A DNA stretch of 64,000 nucleotides. It comes from JANQIO01 sp043513815 (GTDB lineage: Bacteria; Pseudomonadota; Gammaproteobacteria; Pseudomonadales; Halieaceae). The stretch's first letter is position 1. Each line of letters begins with the position of its first letter. This document shows positions 50,323 to 59,264 of the stretch, one piece after another. Both the position numbers and the translations under genes were made by a program. The stretch spans positions 3,782,001 through 3,846,000 of the forward strand of contig CP121313.1 of the NCBI GenBank assembly GCA_043513815.1, given 5' to 3'. The notes under the pieces are model-generated. The model was given only the letters and a program-made list of their open reading frames with translations. It ran no database searches and had not been told where the DNA came from.

Positions 50323-50625
50323 TTATGCCGTGCTCAATCGCTGCAGCTGGCGCTTCAGCCGCGCGTTGTCCTCACGTAGCTGCTCCAGCTCGCTGATCAG
50401 CTCCAGCGCCACCGCCGTGCCGGCCCAGTCCAGTTCGAGGTCGCTCTGCACCCGACAGGCGCGGCGCAGGGTCGCCAGCATGTAGGTGTCAAACTGCCAC
50501 TCCTCCGGCTGCTGACCACGGGGCGTAACAATCCCGAATTCGACAATGGTTTGCACCGCCTCTGTGGAGAGCCGGGTGCAAACCGTGACTTCGCTAAGCG
50601 TGTAGATGGTCCGAGACTCGCTCAT
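50323..50625 (-). CDS. cbpM: chaperone modulator CbpM
   Basis: 100 aa. MerR-like short helical protein: YTLSEVTVCTRLSTEAVQTIVEFGIVTPRG, then a leucine-rich coiled coil (ELISELEQLREDNARLKRQLQRL). CbpM inhibits CbpA co-chaperone activity. The ATG at 50625 overlaps the cbpA stop (ATGA), supporting this start. A palindrome follows 4 nt after its stop. Confidence 0.9.
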   Translation of the reverse strand: MSESRTIYTLSEVTVCTRLSTEAVQTIVEFGIVTPRGQQPEEWQFDTYMLATLRRACRVQSDLELDWAGTAVALELISELEQLREDNARLKRQLQRLSTA

Positions 50626-51566
50626 TCTGATGTCTCCCATGTTTCCCGCGGATTGAATGTGGATGTGTCCGCCAGCTGTTGCCACAGGGCCTGCTCCTCA
50701 GCGCTGATGGTCGGCGGCATGGTGATCGCCAGCGCGGCGATCAGGTCTCCCTTGTGGTCCTGTTTGCCGAGTCCCCGACCCTTGATGCGCAGGCGCTGTC
50801 CCGCGCGGCTGCCGGCGGGCACCGTCAGGCTGACCTGGCCTTCCAGGGTGGGCACCCTTGCCTTGCAGCCCAAGGCCGCCTCCCAGGGGCTCACCGGCAC
50901 CGTAATCAGCAGGTTGCGACCTTCCACTTCGTACAGCGGATGGGGGGCAAAACGGATTTCAAGATACAGGTCACCGTCTGGCGCGCCGCCGATGCCAGGT
51001 GCACCCTGGCCCTTGAGCCGGATCCGTTCCCCGGCGATGACCCCGGCGGGGATTTTCACATTCAGCGTCTTCTTGCGCTGCTGCAGGCGCCCGCTGTCGT
51101 CGAAGTAAGGGACCTCGTAGCTGATTTGTCGACTGTCTCCGCGGTAGGCATCTTCCAGAAACACGGCCAGAGAGTACTCGATGTCCTCACCGCGCTGGGA
51201 GAACTCCTGGCGCGAATAGCCCCGTCGAGCCCCGTGACCCGAGCCGCCGAATACTTCTTCGAAGAAGTCGGAGAAGCCGCCCTGGAATTCCCCCTTAAAG
51301 TCGCCTTCGCCCCTGGGCTGCCAGCCGGGCGGTGGTTCAAACTGCTCGCCGCCGTAGCGGCGCAGCTGGTCGTACTCGGCGCGCTTTTCCTTGTCCTTCA
51401 GTACCTCATAGGCTTCTGAGACTTCCTTGAACTGCTCCTCGGCGTTTTCCTCGGCGCTCACGTCCGGGTGGTATTTGCGCGCCAGCTTCCGATAGGCCGT
51501 CTTGATGGCCTTGCCATCGGCATCCGGCTCGACGCCCAGCGTCTTGTAGTAGTCCTTGAATTCCAT
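50622..51566 (-). CDS. cbpA: curved DNA-binding protein CbpA (DnaJ-like)
   Basis: 314 aa. J domain with HPD (KYHPDVSAEE), a G/F-rich linker (FKGEFQGGFSDFFEEVFGGSG), and the type II C-terminal domain without zinc fingers (LKGQGAPGIGGAPDGDLYLEIRFAPHPLYEVEGRNL). It acts as a DnaK co-chaperone and nucleoid protein, paired with its inhibitor CbpM. Start ATG 51566 overlaps the stop of the M20 peptidase gene upstream by one base. Confidence 0.93.
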   Translation of the reverse strand: MEFKDYYKTLGVEPDADGKAIKTAYRKLARKYHPDVSAEENAEEQFKEVSEAYEVLKDKEKRAEYDQLRRYGGEQFEPPPGWQPRGEGDFKGEFQGGFSDFFEEVFGGSGHGARRGYSRQEFSQRGEDIEYSLAVFLEDAYRGDSRQISYEVPYFDDSGRLQQRKKTLNVKIPAGVIAGERIRLKGQGAPGIGGAPDGDLYLEIRFAPHPLYEVEGRNLLITVPVSPWEAALGCKARVPTLEGQVSLTVPAGSRAGQRLRIKGRGLGKQDHKGDLIAALAITMPPTISAEEQALWQQLADTSTFNPRETWETSE

Positions 51567-52738
51567 CAATCCTCCGTCAGACAGCGATCAATGAGTGCCC
51601 GATAAAGCCGGCTCCCCACTTCGATCAGCTCGTCAGGGTAGTCGTAGCCGTCGTCGTGTAGCTGCGGCTGGTCGGTGCCGGAGCCAAGACCGAAAAACGC
51701 GCCATTGAATGCCCCGGTAAAGTGACCGAAATCCTCGGACCAGCGGAACGGCTCACCCAGATGCGCCACATCGAGTCCGGCATCGGACGCCGCCGCCTCG
51801 ACCGTGGCGACACAGCCGTCGTCAGACTCGGTGGCGGCAAAATGCTCGTGCCAGGAAAGCTCATGCTCAAGGCCGTTTGCTTCCGCCAGCGATTGTGCCA
51901 GCGACGCCAGCTCATCGCGTACGATCGCCAGGTCTTCCGTCCGGTGCGCACGCACCACGCCCATCACTTCAGCTTCGCCGGGCGTGGTACCGAAGTTTGG
52001 CCCCTTCTCGGCACTGCCGAGCTGGGCATAGCTGGTGGTGCCAAGAATGGGCGCGGCCACCTTGCCCGACAGGTTTTCGTGGAAACTGTTGACCGCGGCA
52101 ATCAGCGCTGTCACCGCCGGCGCCGGGTTGACGCCGTGCTCAGGGTAACTGGAGTGAGAGGTCCGGCCGCGGTAACGAACAATGAATCCCACCGAGCCCT
52201 GGGCGAACAGCCCGCGGCGCAACAGCACCTGTCCCAACGGGAACCGGGGCACATTGTGGAACGCGTAAACGTAATCGGGTGGGGGAAGTGCGCAGAAACG
52301 CGGGTCCTTTAGCACGGCGGCGGCGCCGGTGCCGGTTTCCTCCGCAGGCTGGAACAGCAGGTAGACGCGGCCACGCTCGATGGGGTTTTCGCCAAGGCCC
52401 TCGGCGACAGCAACCAGCGTGGCCATATGCCCGTCGTGCCCGCACTTGTGGGATACGCCGTCCACCGTGGAGCGATGCGCGAAACGATTGGTTTCCTGAA
52501 TGGGCAGGGCATCCAGCTCGCAGCGTAGCAGGACAACCGGGCCTGGGCGGGTACCTTCATAGACAGCGCACAGCCCGGTGCCCATGCTGCCGAGGCCTTC
52601 GAGAATCTCGCCGGGCGCGGTCGCAGCCAGCCTCTCGACAATGGCCGCAGCGGTATTCTGCTCACGCTCCGAAAGCTCCGGGTGGGCATGGAGCTGGCGG
52701 CGAAAGCCGGCGATATCTGCGGCACTGTTCGGGTTCAA
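51566..52738 (-). CDS. M20 family amidohydrolase (IAA-Leu/hippurate hydrolase type)
   Basis: 390 aa. M20D motifs: FRRQLHAHPELSE, HKCGHDGHMATLVA (metal site), LFQPAEETGTGA with catalytic Glu, GRTSHSSYPEHGVNPAP and EDFGHFTGAF. Cleaves N-acyl amino acids such as N-acetyl or indole-acetyl conjugates. The start is taken as TTG 52738, preceded by GAGG at 8 nt; a GTG at 52783 would add 15 residues without a ribosome site. Co-oriented with and overlapping cbpA. Confidence 0.85.
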   Translation of the reverse strand: MNPNSAADIAGFRRQLHAHPELSEREQNTAAAIVERLAATAPGEILEGLGSMGTGLCAVYEGTRPGPVVLLRCELDALPIQETNRFAHRSTVDGVSHKCGHDGHMATLVAVAEGLGENPIERGRVYLLFQPAEETGTGAAAVLKDPRFCALPPPDYVYAFHNVPRFPLGQVLLRRGLFAQGSVGFIVRYRGRTSHSSYPEHGVNPAPAVTALIAAVNSFHENLSGKVAAPILGTTSYAQLGSAEKGPNFGTTPGEAEVMGVVRAHRTEDLAIVRDELASLAQSLAEANGLEHELSWHEHFAATESDDGCVATVEAAASDAGLDVAHLGEPFRWSEDFGHFTGAFNGAFFGLGSGTDQPQLHDDGYDYPDELIEVGSRLYRALIDRCLTED

Positions 52739-53087
52739 GACAAGAGCCTCACGGGTTTGCGAACGCAAAAGAGTATAAGTCACCTTGCGGTAGCTTGCCG
52801 GGAGCACTCTCCTCCGAACGGCGTCGGCAGGCCCGCCCCTGACTGTGGAGCACTGCGGTCTTCTACCGGAAACGTCTGCACTCTGAAAGAGCGCAGGTAC
52901 CTGAACAGGGCTGGAATCGCGCAGAGCAGCGGGGTGGACTGCCGTGATCCTCGATAGGTCGTACCGACACCCTGCGCGCGCACCGCCAGCAATCCAACCC
53001 CGGACAGAGAGCGAGCAGAGAAACGCCATCCTCCCTCGAATATCCCGGAATTAAATACCACTAATGGGGCCACGGCTCTCGTGATCC
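52739..53087. other. intergenic region upstream of the M20 peptidase
   Basis: 349 nt between the peptidase start and the end of the serine hydrolase gene. It codes for no recognisable protein in any frame; 52783 is an alternative peptidase start. No clear promoter or repeat; AT-rich TTAAATACCACTAATGG near 53050 may be the trailing end of the hydrolase transcript. Confidence 0.4.
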
Positions 53088-54146
53088 CTATTGTGCTAAC
53101 CGCGCCAGGATCTCCTGCTCCAGAAGTTTATCTGTATCCTGGTGCATACCCCTTTGACTGAAATCCGTCTTGGTAACTACCACCACGAGATCATGTGCCG
53201 GCAAGACAACCACGCGATTCCCCCCATTTCCAGTCATGAAATAGCTTTCATAAGCCTGACCAGAGACCACATAAGGTGATAGCCACCACAGATAGCCGTA
53301 TTCCACACCGGCTTCGCTATCCACGACGGCTCTTGGTTTAACTGATTCCGTTGTCCATGATTCCGAAAGCACTCTCTTGCCGTTGTAGACGCCGCCCTTG
53401 CGCTGCATCTCAGCCAGCGCCCCAAGCCCCCGGGCAGTCAGCGCAAGGCCTCCACTTTTATGGGCATCGCCAAGGCCATTTTCCTGGAACTCAAACTGAT
53501 CAATCCCCATCGGCGCGAATATTTTCTGCTGCACATAGTCCTGAAACCGGGCTCCGGTTGCCCGCTCAACCGTTTGCCCAACGATTTCCACGCCTGCAGA
53601 ACAATAGGCATAGGCGCGACCATACCTGGCTGAATCAGGTGTTTGCACCCAGGAAGGAAAGCCGCGTATCGGTAAATCCCAGTAAAAGGAGGCCCAGTCC
53701 TCCACGTTGTGCATACGCGCCTCATTGCCTCGCGAGAAGGAATCATTGTCGTTGCACTCAAGAATGCTGCTCATCGTGAGCAAGTCTTCAATGGTGATCA
53801 GGTGTTTGCGGGGATCAGGGTTTTCAAAGGGAGCGATGTCAGTGAAATAGTCTGCGACTGGTGTGGTCGTAGACAGTAGTCCTGAATCAATAGCGGCCCC
53901 TACAGCCATCGAGGTAATCGTTTTGGTCACAGACCGGGTATTGTGCAAGGTATTTGCATCAGCACCGTTAAAATAGTGTTCGTAGACAACGTCGCCCCGC
54001 TCCATGATCAACAGGCTGGTGACTGTTCCGTAATCCCCTCTGCTCACACGGGTTTCCAGCGCTTCCAGATCTGCCCACTGTTCACTCGCCGACAGCGGCG
54101 TACCCACAAATAGCCAAACGCCCATGGCCATGAGTATGTTCTTCAT
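53088..54146 (-). CDS. serine hydrolase, beta-lactamase/EstB-like, secreted
   Basis: 352 aa. Signal peptide (MKNILMAMGVWLFVGTPLSASE). Class C beta-lactamase-like fold: Ser72-x-x-Lys75 in RSVTKTITSM, a Tyr-motif region YAYCSAGVEIVGQ and a TGNGGNRV near the C terminus in the place of KTG/HTG. Such periplasmic serine hydrolases act on esters or peptides; true beta-lactamase activity cannot be assumed. Start ATG 54146 follows GAAGGAGAG. Divergent from the CadC-like gene across 127 nt, so it may be its target. Confidence 0.86.
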   Translation of the reverse strand: MKNILMAMGVWLFVGTPLSASEQWADLEALETRVSRGDYGTVTSLLIMERGDVVYEHYFNGADANTLHNTRSVTKTITSMAVGAAIDSGLLSTTTPVADYFTDIAPFENPDPRKHLITIEDLLTMSSILECNDNDSFSRGNEARMHNVEDWASFYWDLPIRGFPSWVQTPDSARYGRAYAYCSAGVEIVGQTVERATGARFQDYVQQKIFAPMGIDQFEFQENGLGDAHKSGGLALTARGLGALAEMQRKGGVYNGKRVLSESWTTESVKPRAVVDSEAGVEYGYLWWLSPYVVSGQAYESYFMTGNGGNRVVVLPAHDLVVVVTKTDFSQRGMHQDTDKLLEQEILARLAQ

Positions 54147-54273
54147 CAAACTCTCCTTCGATTTACTCGCGAACAAAGCAAACCGAAACCATGGGCATGC
54201 CTTGCTCATTAGTCACTTGAAGAATCTTGAATGAAGTTGAAGTTACTTTTCACAATCAGATAGGCTGCTTTCC

Positions 54274-55839
54274 ATGCAATACACCCTGAAAGACCTGCGC
54301 ATTGATACCCGGGCCCGCACCGTTGAGCGTGGTGACGAACCCATCAAACTGCCGGATCTGAGCTTTGATGTGTTCGTCAAGCTTGTTCAATCGGCTCCAG
54401 AGCCGGTCGGCGTCGAGGAGTTTTCCAGCGGCGTCTGGCGAAGCGGGATGGTTAGCGAAGAAACGCTGGCGCAGAGAATCACCCTGCTACGGAAAGCCCT
54501 GGGAGATAACCCCAAAAGCCCCCGGTACATTCGCACCGTCCGGGGATTGGGATACGCAATTACCGGCTCTGTTAGCCAGGCATCTGCTGAACCCGGCTCA
54601 AGCGCTCACACTCTTTCTCGACACAGCCCGGCTGCAGCACCAGCAGCAGGACTCGCAATCCTTGCTACGGCAATCGTGGCTTTGTTTTTTCTCATTGATA
54701 AGACTGATCTCAGGCCTGGCGATGGGTTGGCGACAGCCGATCCCAAATCAGACACGTCACTGCTCGTTGAGCGCGCGCGTCAACAGATTCAGGTCCAGCA
54801 AGCTCGCGAGACCGACAGGGCTATCGGCATGCTGCGGAAGGCTTTGGCTCTGGAACCAGAAAGTTTTGATGCCCGCCTTGCCCTGAGCTTCGCACTCACG
54901 ACAAAAGCTACCAAATTCGGAGGCGGCCCCAGGGAAAAGACCGAAGCGGAGGCGATTGCCCGAGCGCTAATCATGGCACGGCCAGAGAGTGGCAACGCGT
55001 GGTCAGCGTTAGCGTACGCATTGAGTTCGCAGGGAATGGTCGACGAGAGCCTGCTGGCGTACGAGCGAGCCTATCAACTGGACCCGGGAAACACGCCTGC
55101 AATCTCCAGCGCTGCCCATCTGCAGCTGCTACGGGGGAATTTTCACAAAGCCCTGTCTCTCGAGAACCACGCCAGGAGTATCGGTGGCAGCTCTCGCTAC
55201 GCAGAAATCCAGATCGCGCAAGCATTGGAGTTCATGGGCCACGACGCAGCTTCAGACTGGCGGACTAAAGCCCTCACCACCAACCCGGGGCAGGTTGTTA
55301 TTGTGAGCGAGATTGCCAGGTCCTGTTTGCGTCGGGGAGACGCCGCTGCCGCGCTGGAAATACTTGCCCAGGCAGAGAATGAGGGGCGGATGGCACCACA
55401 GATTCTGCAGTTGCGCAGCCGCGCCTCGGCCATGCTGGGCGACCTTACAAATGCTCAACAGCTGTTGGAATCTGCAGGTTCTTATGCAGAACTCGACATT
55501 GCGCTGCTCAACACCGCCAACGGAGAAGACGCCCAGGCGGGACAATTGCTTCACAGCAAACTTGCCCATCTCCAGGCGGATAATTCGTCGGATACCCGCA
55601 TTCAGCTCGCAGAACTTGCAGCCGCACTGGGCCAGGCAGAGAAAGCCACGGCGCTTATACACCAGGCGGTCAATCTGGGCTGGCGCGATACGAACTGGCT
55701 AAAACACTCTCCATACCTCAGCTCACTAATGGCCTCGACAGCAGGGCAGGAGATCGAAGCCAGAATTGCCCATGAAGTCGACATCCAACGCCGACTCATT
55801 GAACAGTCCGAAGAACTCATGAATTTTATCAACAGTTGA
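54274..55839 (+). CDS. CadC/ToxR-like transmembrane transcription regulator with TPR periplasmic domain
   Basis: 521 aa. N-terminal OmpR-type winged helix (about 1-100, with PDLSFDVFVKLVQSAPEPVGVEE and VSEETLAQRITLLRKALGDNPKSPRYIRTVRGLGYAI), one membrane helix near 122-144 (AAGLAILATAIVALFFLID), then about ten helical TPR-type repeats (ALSFALTTKATK, WSALAYALSSQGM, LLAYERAYQLDPGNTPA). This is the integral-membrane one-component type that binds DNA from the inner membrane in response to a periplasmic signal. Divergent from the serine hydrolase, its likely target (inference). Confidence 0.87.
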   Translation: MQYTLKDLRIDTRARTVERGDEPIKLPDLSFDVFVKLVQSAPEPVGVEEFSSGVWRSGMVSEETLAQRITLLRKALGDNPKSPRYIRTVRGLGYAITGSVSQASAEPGSSAHTLSRHSPAAAPAAGLAILATAIVALFFLIDKTDLRPGDGLATADPKSDTSLLVERARQQIQVQQARETDRAIGMLRKALALEPESFDARLALSFALTTKATKFGGGPREKTEAEAIARALIMARPESGNAWSALAYALSSQGMVDESLLAYERAYQLDPGNTPAISSAAHLQLLRGNFHKALSLENHARSIGGSSRYAEIQIAQALEFMGHDAASDWRTKALTTNPGQVVIVSEIARSCLRRGDAAAALEILAQAENEGRMAPQILQLRSRASAMLGDLTNAQQLLESAGSYAELDIALLNTANGEDAQAGQLLHSKLAHLQADNSSDTRIQLAELAAALGQAEKATALIHQAVNLGWRDTNWLKHSPYLSSLMASTAGQEIEARIAHEVDIQRRLIEQSEELMNFINS

Positions 55840-55920
55840 GGACTCGATAGGTCAGGGGTTGGCACTATTCCCGCCATCTGCTGTCTATGCAGTGCAAGAA
55901 AAGCTTAATGGAGAAATTCC

Positions 55921-56463
55921 TTGAAACGACGCGACTTCCTGCTGGGCAGCCTGTTGGCCGTGCCCGCCCTGTACAGCCTGCGACCGATGATGACGGAGGC
56001 CGGCATGAGCGAATCTGAACTGCAGGCAGACTGGCGCGAATTCCTGCCCGCCGGGTACACACCGCCCAGCGCCGACGACAAGCTGGAGCTTCCCGCCGAG
56101 CAGTGGCGGGAACGGCTGTCGCCGCTGGCCTTTGACGTACTGCGCAAGGAGGCAACAGAGCGCCCGGGCACCAGCCCGCTGAATGCCGAGAAGAGGCGCG
56201 GTGTATTTGCCTGCGCCGGCTGTGACCTGCCGGTGTTCACCTCAGAGATGAAGTACGAGTCCGGCACCGGCTGGCCCAGCTTCTTCACCCATATTCCCGG
56301 CGCCTTTGACACGAAAAAAGACTACAAGCTGGTGTGGCCGCGCACCGAATATCACTGTGCCCGCTGCGGCGGTCATCACGGCCACGTGTTCAGCGACGGC
56401 CCGCAGCCTACCGGGCAGCGTTGGTGCAACAACGGCGCGGCGCTGAAGTTTCTGCCGGCCTGA
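55921..56463 (+). CDS. msrB: peptide methionine-R-sulfoxide reductase with Tat-type signal
   Basis: 180 aa, TTG start. N terminus MKRRDFLLGSLLAVPAL is a twin-arginine-type signal, so the enzyme should be exported folded with its zinc. MsrB domain: zinc ligands Cys98, Cys101, Cys146, Cys149 (CAGC, CARC), substrate loop SGTGWPSFF and the catalytic Cys169 in RWCNNGAALKF. It reduces oxidised methionine in periplasmic or surface proteins. A ribosome site GGAGAAATTCC precedes the start. Unusually an RWCNNG replaces the common RYCINS. Confidence 0.9.
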   Translation: MKRRDFLLGSLLAVPALYSLRPMMTEAGMSESELQADWREFLPAGYTPPSADDKLELPAEQWRERLSPLAFDVLRKEATERPGTSPLNAEKRRGVFACAGCDLPVFTSEMKYESGTGWPSFFTHIPGAFDTKKDYKLVWPRTEYHCARCGGHHGHVFSDGPQPTGQRWCNNGAALKFLPA

Positions 56464-56538
56464 GGGGTCGCGAGGCCTCGCCTACTCAATGCCGGCCGGG
56501 GCGGCTGTTTCCAGGCCGCGACCAACCCCGGTAGCCAC

Positions 56539-59088
56539 TTACTCCCAGCCCTCGGGCAGCCAGCTGGGTAGCGACAGTTGGGCTATTTTTTCCCGTGCGG
56601 TAGTGCTCAGCGGATAGCCCAGTCCATCGAGGTACGCGGTCAGGTCTCTCCCGGAGATGGCAGACATCCTGACCGCAAAACCGTCCATGTTCCCCAGGTA
56701 CTGCGCTCGCGGATACGCGGGATCATAGTAGCTGGCCATCACGGCCTTGATGCTATCCCACCCAAACGCCAGCACCAGCTGTCGGTAAAGCTCCAGCCGC
56801 TCGAAGAAACCGCCTGCACTCCAGCCGGCATCCCTCAGGGACGACAGCGCGGGCGGACTGTGGAAGTCCGTGTAGCCCGCAGTATCGTAGTTGCCGCCGG
56901 CGTAGAGATAATCGTTCAGCACGTACATGGTCCACAGGTTGACTGTCACTTCGACGATGTCCGTGCCCCACCAATCGGCGGTCTGAAACTGATGGCCCAG
57001 TTCGTGGCCGAATAACCAGAAGTCGTCGTTCCCGTCCGAGGTGCGCAATGCCGACGGCGTCACAGCCAGCGGGTAGTCGATCCGATCGCGGGTGGCATTG
57101 GCATAACCCCAGGCCACCTGGGGATTGAACAGCCATCGAGACTCGTAGGGGCGCGGTTCGGGCTCCTGCGACAGCTCGAATTCCGCATCGTAGAAGCCTT
57201 CCCAGAAGGAGGCCACCTGCGCGGGATCAACACCCTGTTGGGCAGCGTCCGACTGCACCACCAGCGCCACCTTGCCGCGGGTTTGCAGTATCGTTTGCGG
57301 CGCTCCCGCCGCAAGATCAACGAAATACTGTTCAACCGGCGTCTCGCCCGCCGAGTAGACACCCATCGGCACGACGCCGTCGAGTTCAACGGAGACGGTT
57401 TCCTGTGGAAAGCTGTCCGGCACATAGAGGTATATGGGTCCACCCAGGCCGGTCCCGATGGAAAGGTCGGTGTCGTCTTCAAGGTACCAACGCTTGTATA
57501 GAATCGGCGCTCTCTCCCAGCGCTCGTATTCGGCCCAGCCATTGAGAAGCTCTGTGTACAGGTCACCGATCTGTATATAGAGCCCGCGGTTGGCATATTC
57601 GGCGGGCAGGCTTACTGACACCACACCCCCGGCCGGCGCGTAAGCACCGAGGGCCTGCAAACGCTTCCATTGGGTATCGACGTCGGTGGTGACGCCCGTG
57701 ACGGCAGCGCCGCGCTGAACGTTGCCGGGAAATACCGCCGTCCAGGGGTGCGGGGCAGGCCAAGGCGCGGCTTCCAGGTCGACGGCCACCGTTGCGGACA
57801 TCACCGCGAGGGGGTCATCTGAGTCCACGGGAAGCGCGGGGGTTTCTTCGATGAGCCGCTGCAGGCCGCTCTGCAGATCACCATTGCGTCGCGCTGCCCA
57901 GGCACTTGAGAATAACGCGGGCAGGCTGTCGTACTGATCATTCTCGAGCGCTTCCCCGGCGACGTAAGCGCACCAGACTGTCTCGGGGATATCCGTCGGC
58001 TCCAGCGTCAGGCGCGCGGCCGTCATGTCGGCAATCAGTACTTCCTCTGCAAAGCCGATTCCCGTATCCGCGAGAATTTCATCGCCGGGGAATGCACCCA
58101 GCCAGGAGCGTATCCACCAGCGCCAGTGTTCGGCTGCGCCGGCAATCAGCACGCCACCGCCGGCCGCTACAAACTGCCGAATAGCGGGAATATGTTCAGG
58201 GTTGATATGCGAGGTGCCCCATTCGTTGACCTGTATGACCAGCAGGTCGTAGGAGCTAATCGCCTCTGCGCTCCAGTCACGCTCTTCCAGGTACCATTCT
58301 TGATCAGTAATCGCGGCCACCTCGACCGACAGATCTGATCCATCGCGAAGCACAGCCGCCACGGGTTCGCTGCTGGCCAGCACACGGGCATCTGCCTTGC
58401 CGGCCGCCCATGTGGCGGCATTTCTCAGCAGCGCAGGGATGCCTGCGTCAGCGAGCAAGCTCGATCGTTCCTGGGAACCCAGAAAATCCTGCCCGGAAAA
58501 CGCGACGACCCGACCCTCACCCAGCCTTGAGGCGGCTGCATGGATGCCGGAGGGACCCTGCAGCAGCGGTATCGCTCCCGGTGCCAGCCCCACCTGAAGT
58601 GAACCATTACCACCATCATCGAGCACTCGCTTGACGGGCTGCAGATCCACACCCTGGGTGATGGCCTGGAAATTTGCCAGGGCCTCTTGGGCCTCGATAG
58701 CTCTAGCTTCCGGCGTCCCGCACTCGCCGCGGCTGAAAACGGGCTCCAGGCCAAAGCTGACGTCCAGTGCCAAAAACTGGGCGATATTGTCAAAAGCCGC
58801 ATAAGGCAGCATGGAATATTGGCAGTCTGTGACGTCTCCAGGGCAGAGATTTCCCGCCGCATTCCGCCAGCCCGAAAAGACATAGCCTTGCTCGGGGACT
58901 GCCACAAACGTCTCGTCGAAGGCGGGCGAGCCAATATCAACATCGCAGACAGAATTTGCACTACAGGAGTAATTGCCAGACAGACTGTCTACCGCGCCTC
59001 CTTCGGGCACGCTGATGGTAATGCGGCAGCCGGCAAGGACAGTGAGTATACAGAGGGCAAGCACGCGCTTGATGATCAAAGACCGCAT
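56539..59088 (-). CDS. M60-like metallopeptidase lipoprotein
   Basis: 849 aa. Lipoprotein signal with LAGC (Cys21). N-terminal cysteine-rich segment with a FSGW InlB-B-repeat-like element, a middle region of ligand-binding type (including a GATase-like GGGVLIAGAAEHWRWW), and a C-terminal M60/enhancin gluzincin: HELGH with His695, Glu696, His699, and downstream Glu713, matching HExxH-x(8,28)-E. M60 enzymes cleave mucin-type O-glycoproteins; a marine target is unknown. It is convergent with msrB and likely monocistronic. Confidence 0.88.
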   Translation of the reverse strand: MRSLIIKRVLALCILTVLAGCRITISVPEGGAVDSLSGNYSCSANSVCDVDIGSPAFDETFVAVPEQGYVFSGWRNAAGNLCPGDVTDCQYSMLPYAAFDNIAQFLALDVSFGLEPVFSRGECGTPEARAIEAQEALANFQAITQGVDLQPVKRVLDDGGNGSLQVGLAPGAIPLLQGPSGIHAAASRLGEGRVVAFSGQDFLGSQERSSLLADAGIPALLRNAATWAAGKADARVLASSEPVAAVLRDGSDLSVEVAAITDQEWYLEERDWSAEAISSYDLLVIQVNEWGTSHINPEHIPAIRQFVAAGGGVLIAGAAEHWRWWIRSWLGAFPGDEILADTGIGFAEEVLIADMTAARLTLEPTDIPETVWCAYVAGEALENDQYDSLPALFSSAWAARRNGDLQSGLQRLIEETPALPVDSDDPLAVMSATVAVDLEAAPWPAPHPWTAVFPGNVQRGAAVTGVTTDVDTQWKRLQALGAYAPAGGVVSVSLPAEYANRGLYIQIGDLYTELLNGWAEYERWERAPILYKRWYLEDDTDLSIGTGLGGPIYLYVPDSFPQETVSVELDGVVPMGVYSAGETPVEQYFVDLAAGAPQTILQTRGKVALVVQSDAAQQGVDPAQVASFWEGFYDAEFELSQEPEPRPYESRWLFNPQVAWGYANATRDRIDYPLAVTPSALRTSDGNDDFWLFGHELGHQFQTADWWGTDIVEVTVNLWTMYVLNDYLYAGGNYDTAGYTDFHSPPALSSLRDAGWSAGGFFERLELYRQLVLAFGWDSIKAVMASYYDPAYPRAQYLGNMDGFAVRMSAISGRDLTAYLDGLGYPLSTTAREKIAQLSLPSWLPEGWE

Positions 59089-59264
59089 CGGATGCTCCTT
59101 TTCCGTTTAACGCCGGTCGCAAATACCACGGAATGACCGCTCGAGGTGCGGCGTCCGTTTCCAGTGGCTAAGAATATAGTCTCCCGCAGTGTAGCTCCAG
59201 AGCCCGAACTTCATCGTTGCTATACAAAATCGGCCCACCACTCGCCACCTGACGCCGTGTTTCT

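Noticed and set aside
53088..54146. Calling the serine hydrolase a beta-lactamase resistance gene
   Set aside because: SxxK alone is shared by many esterases and peptidases, and the KTG motif is not conserved.
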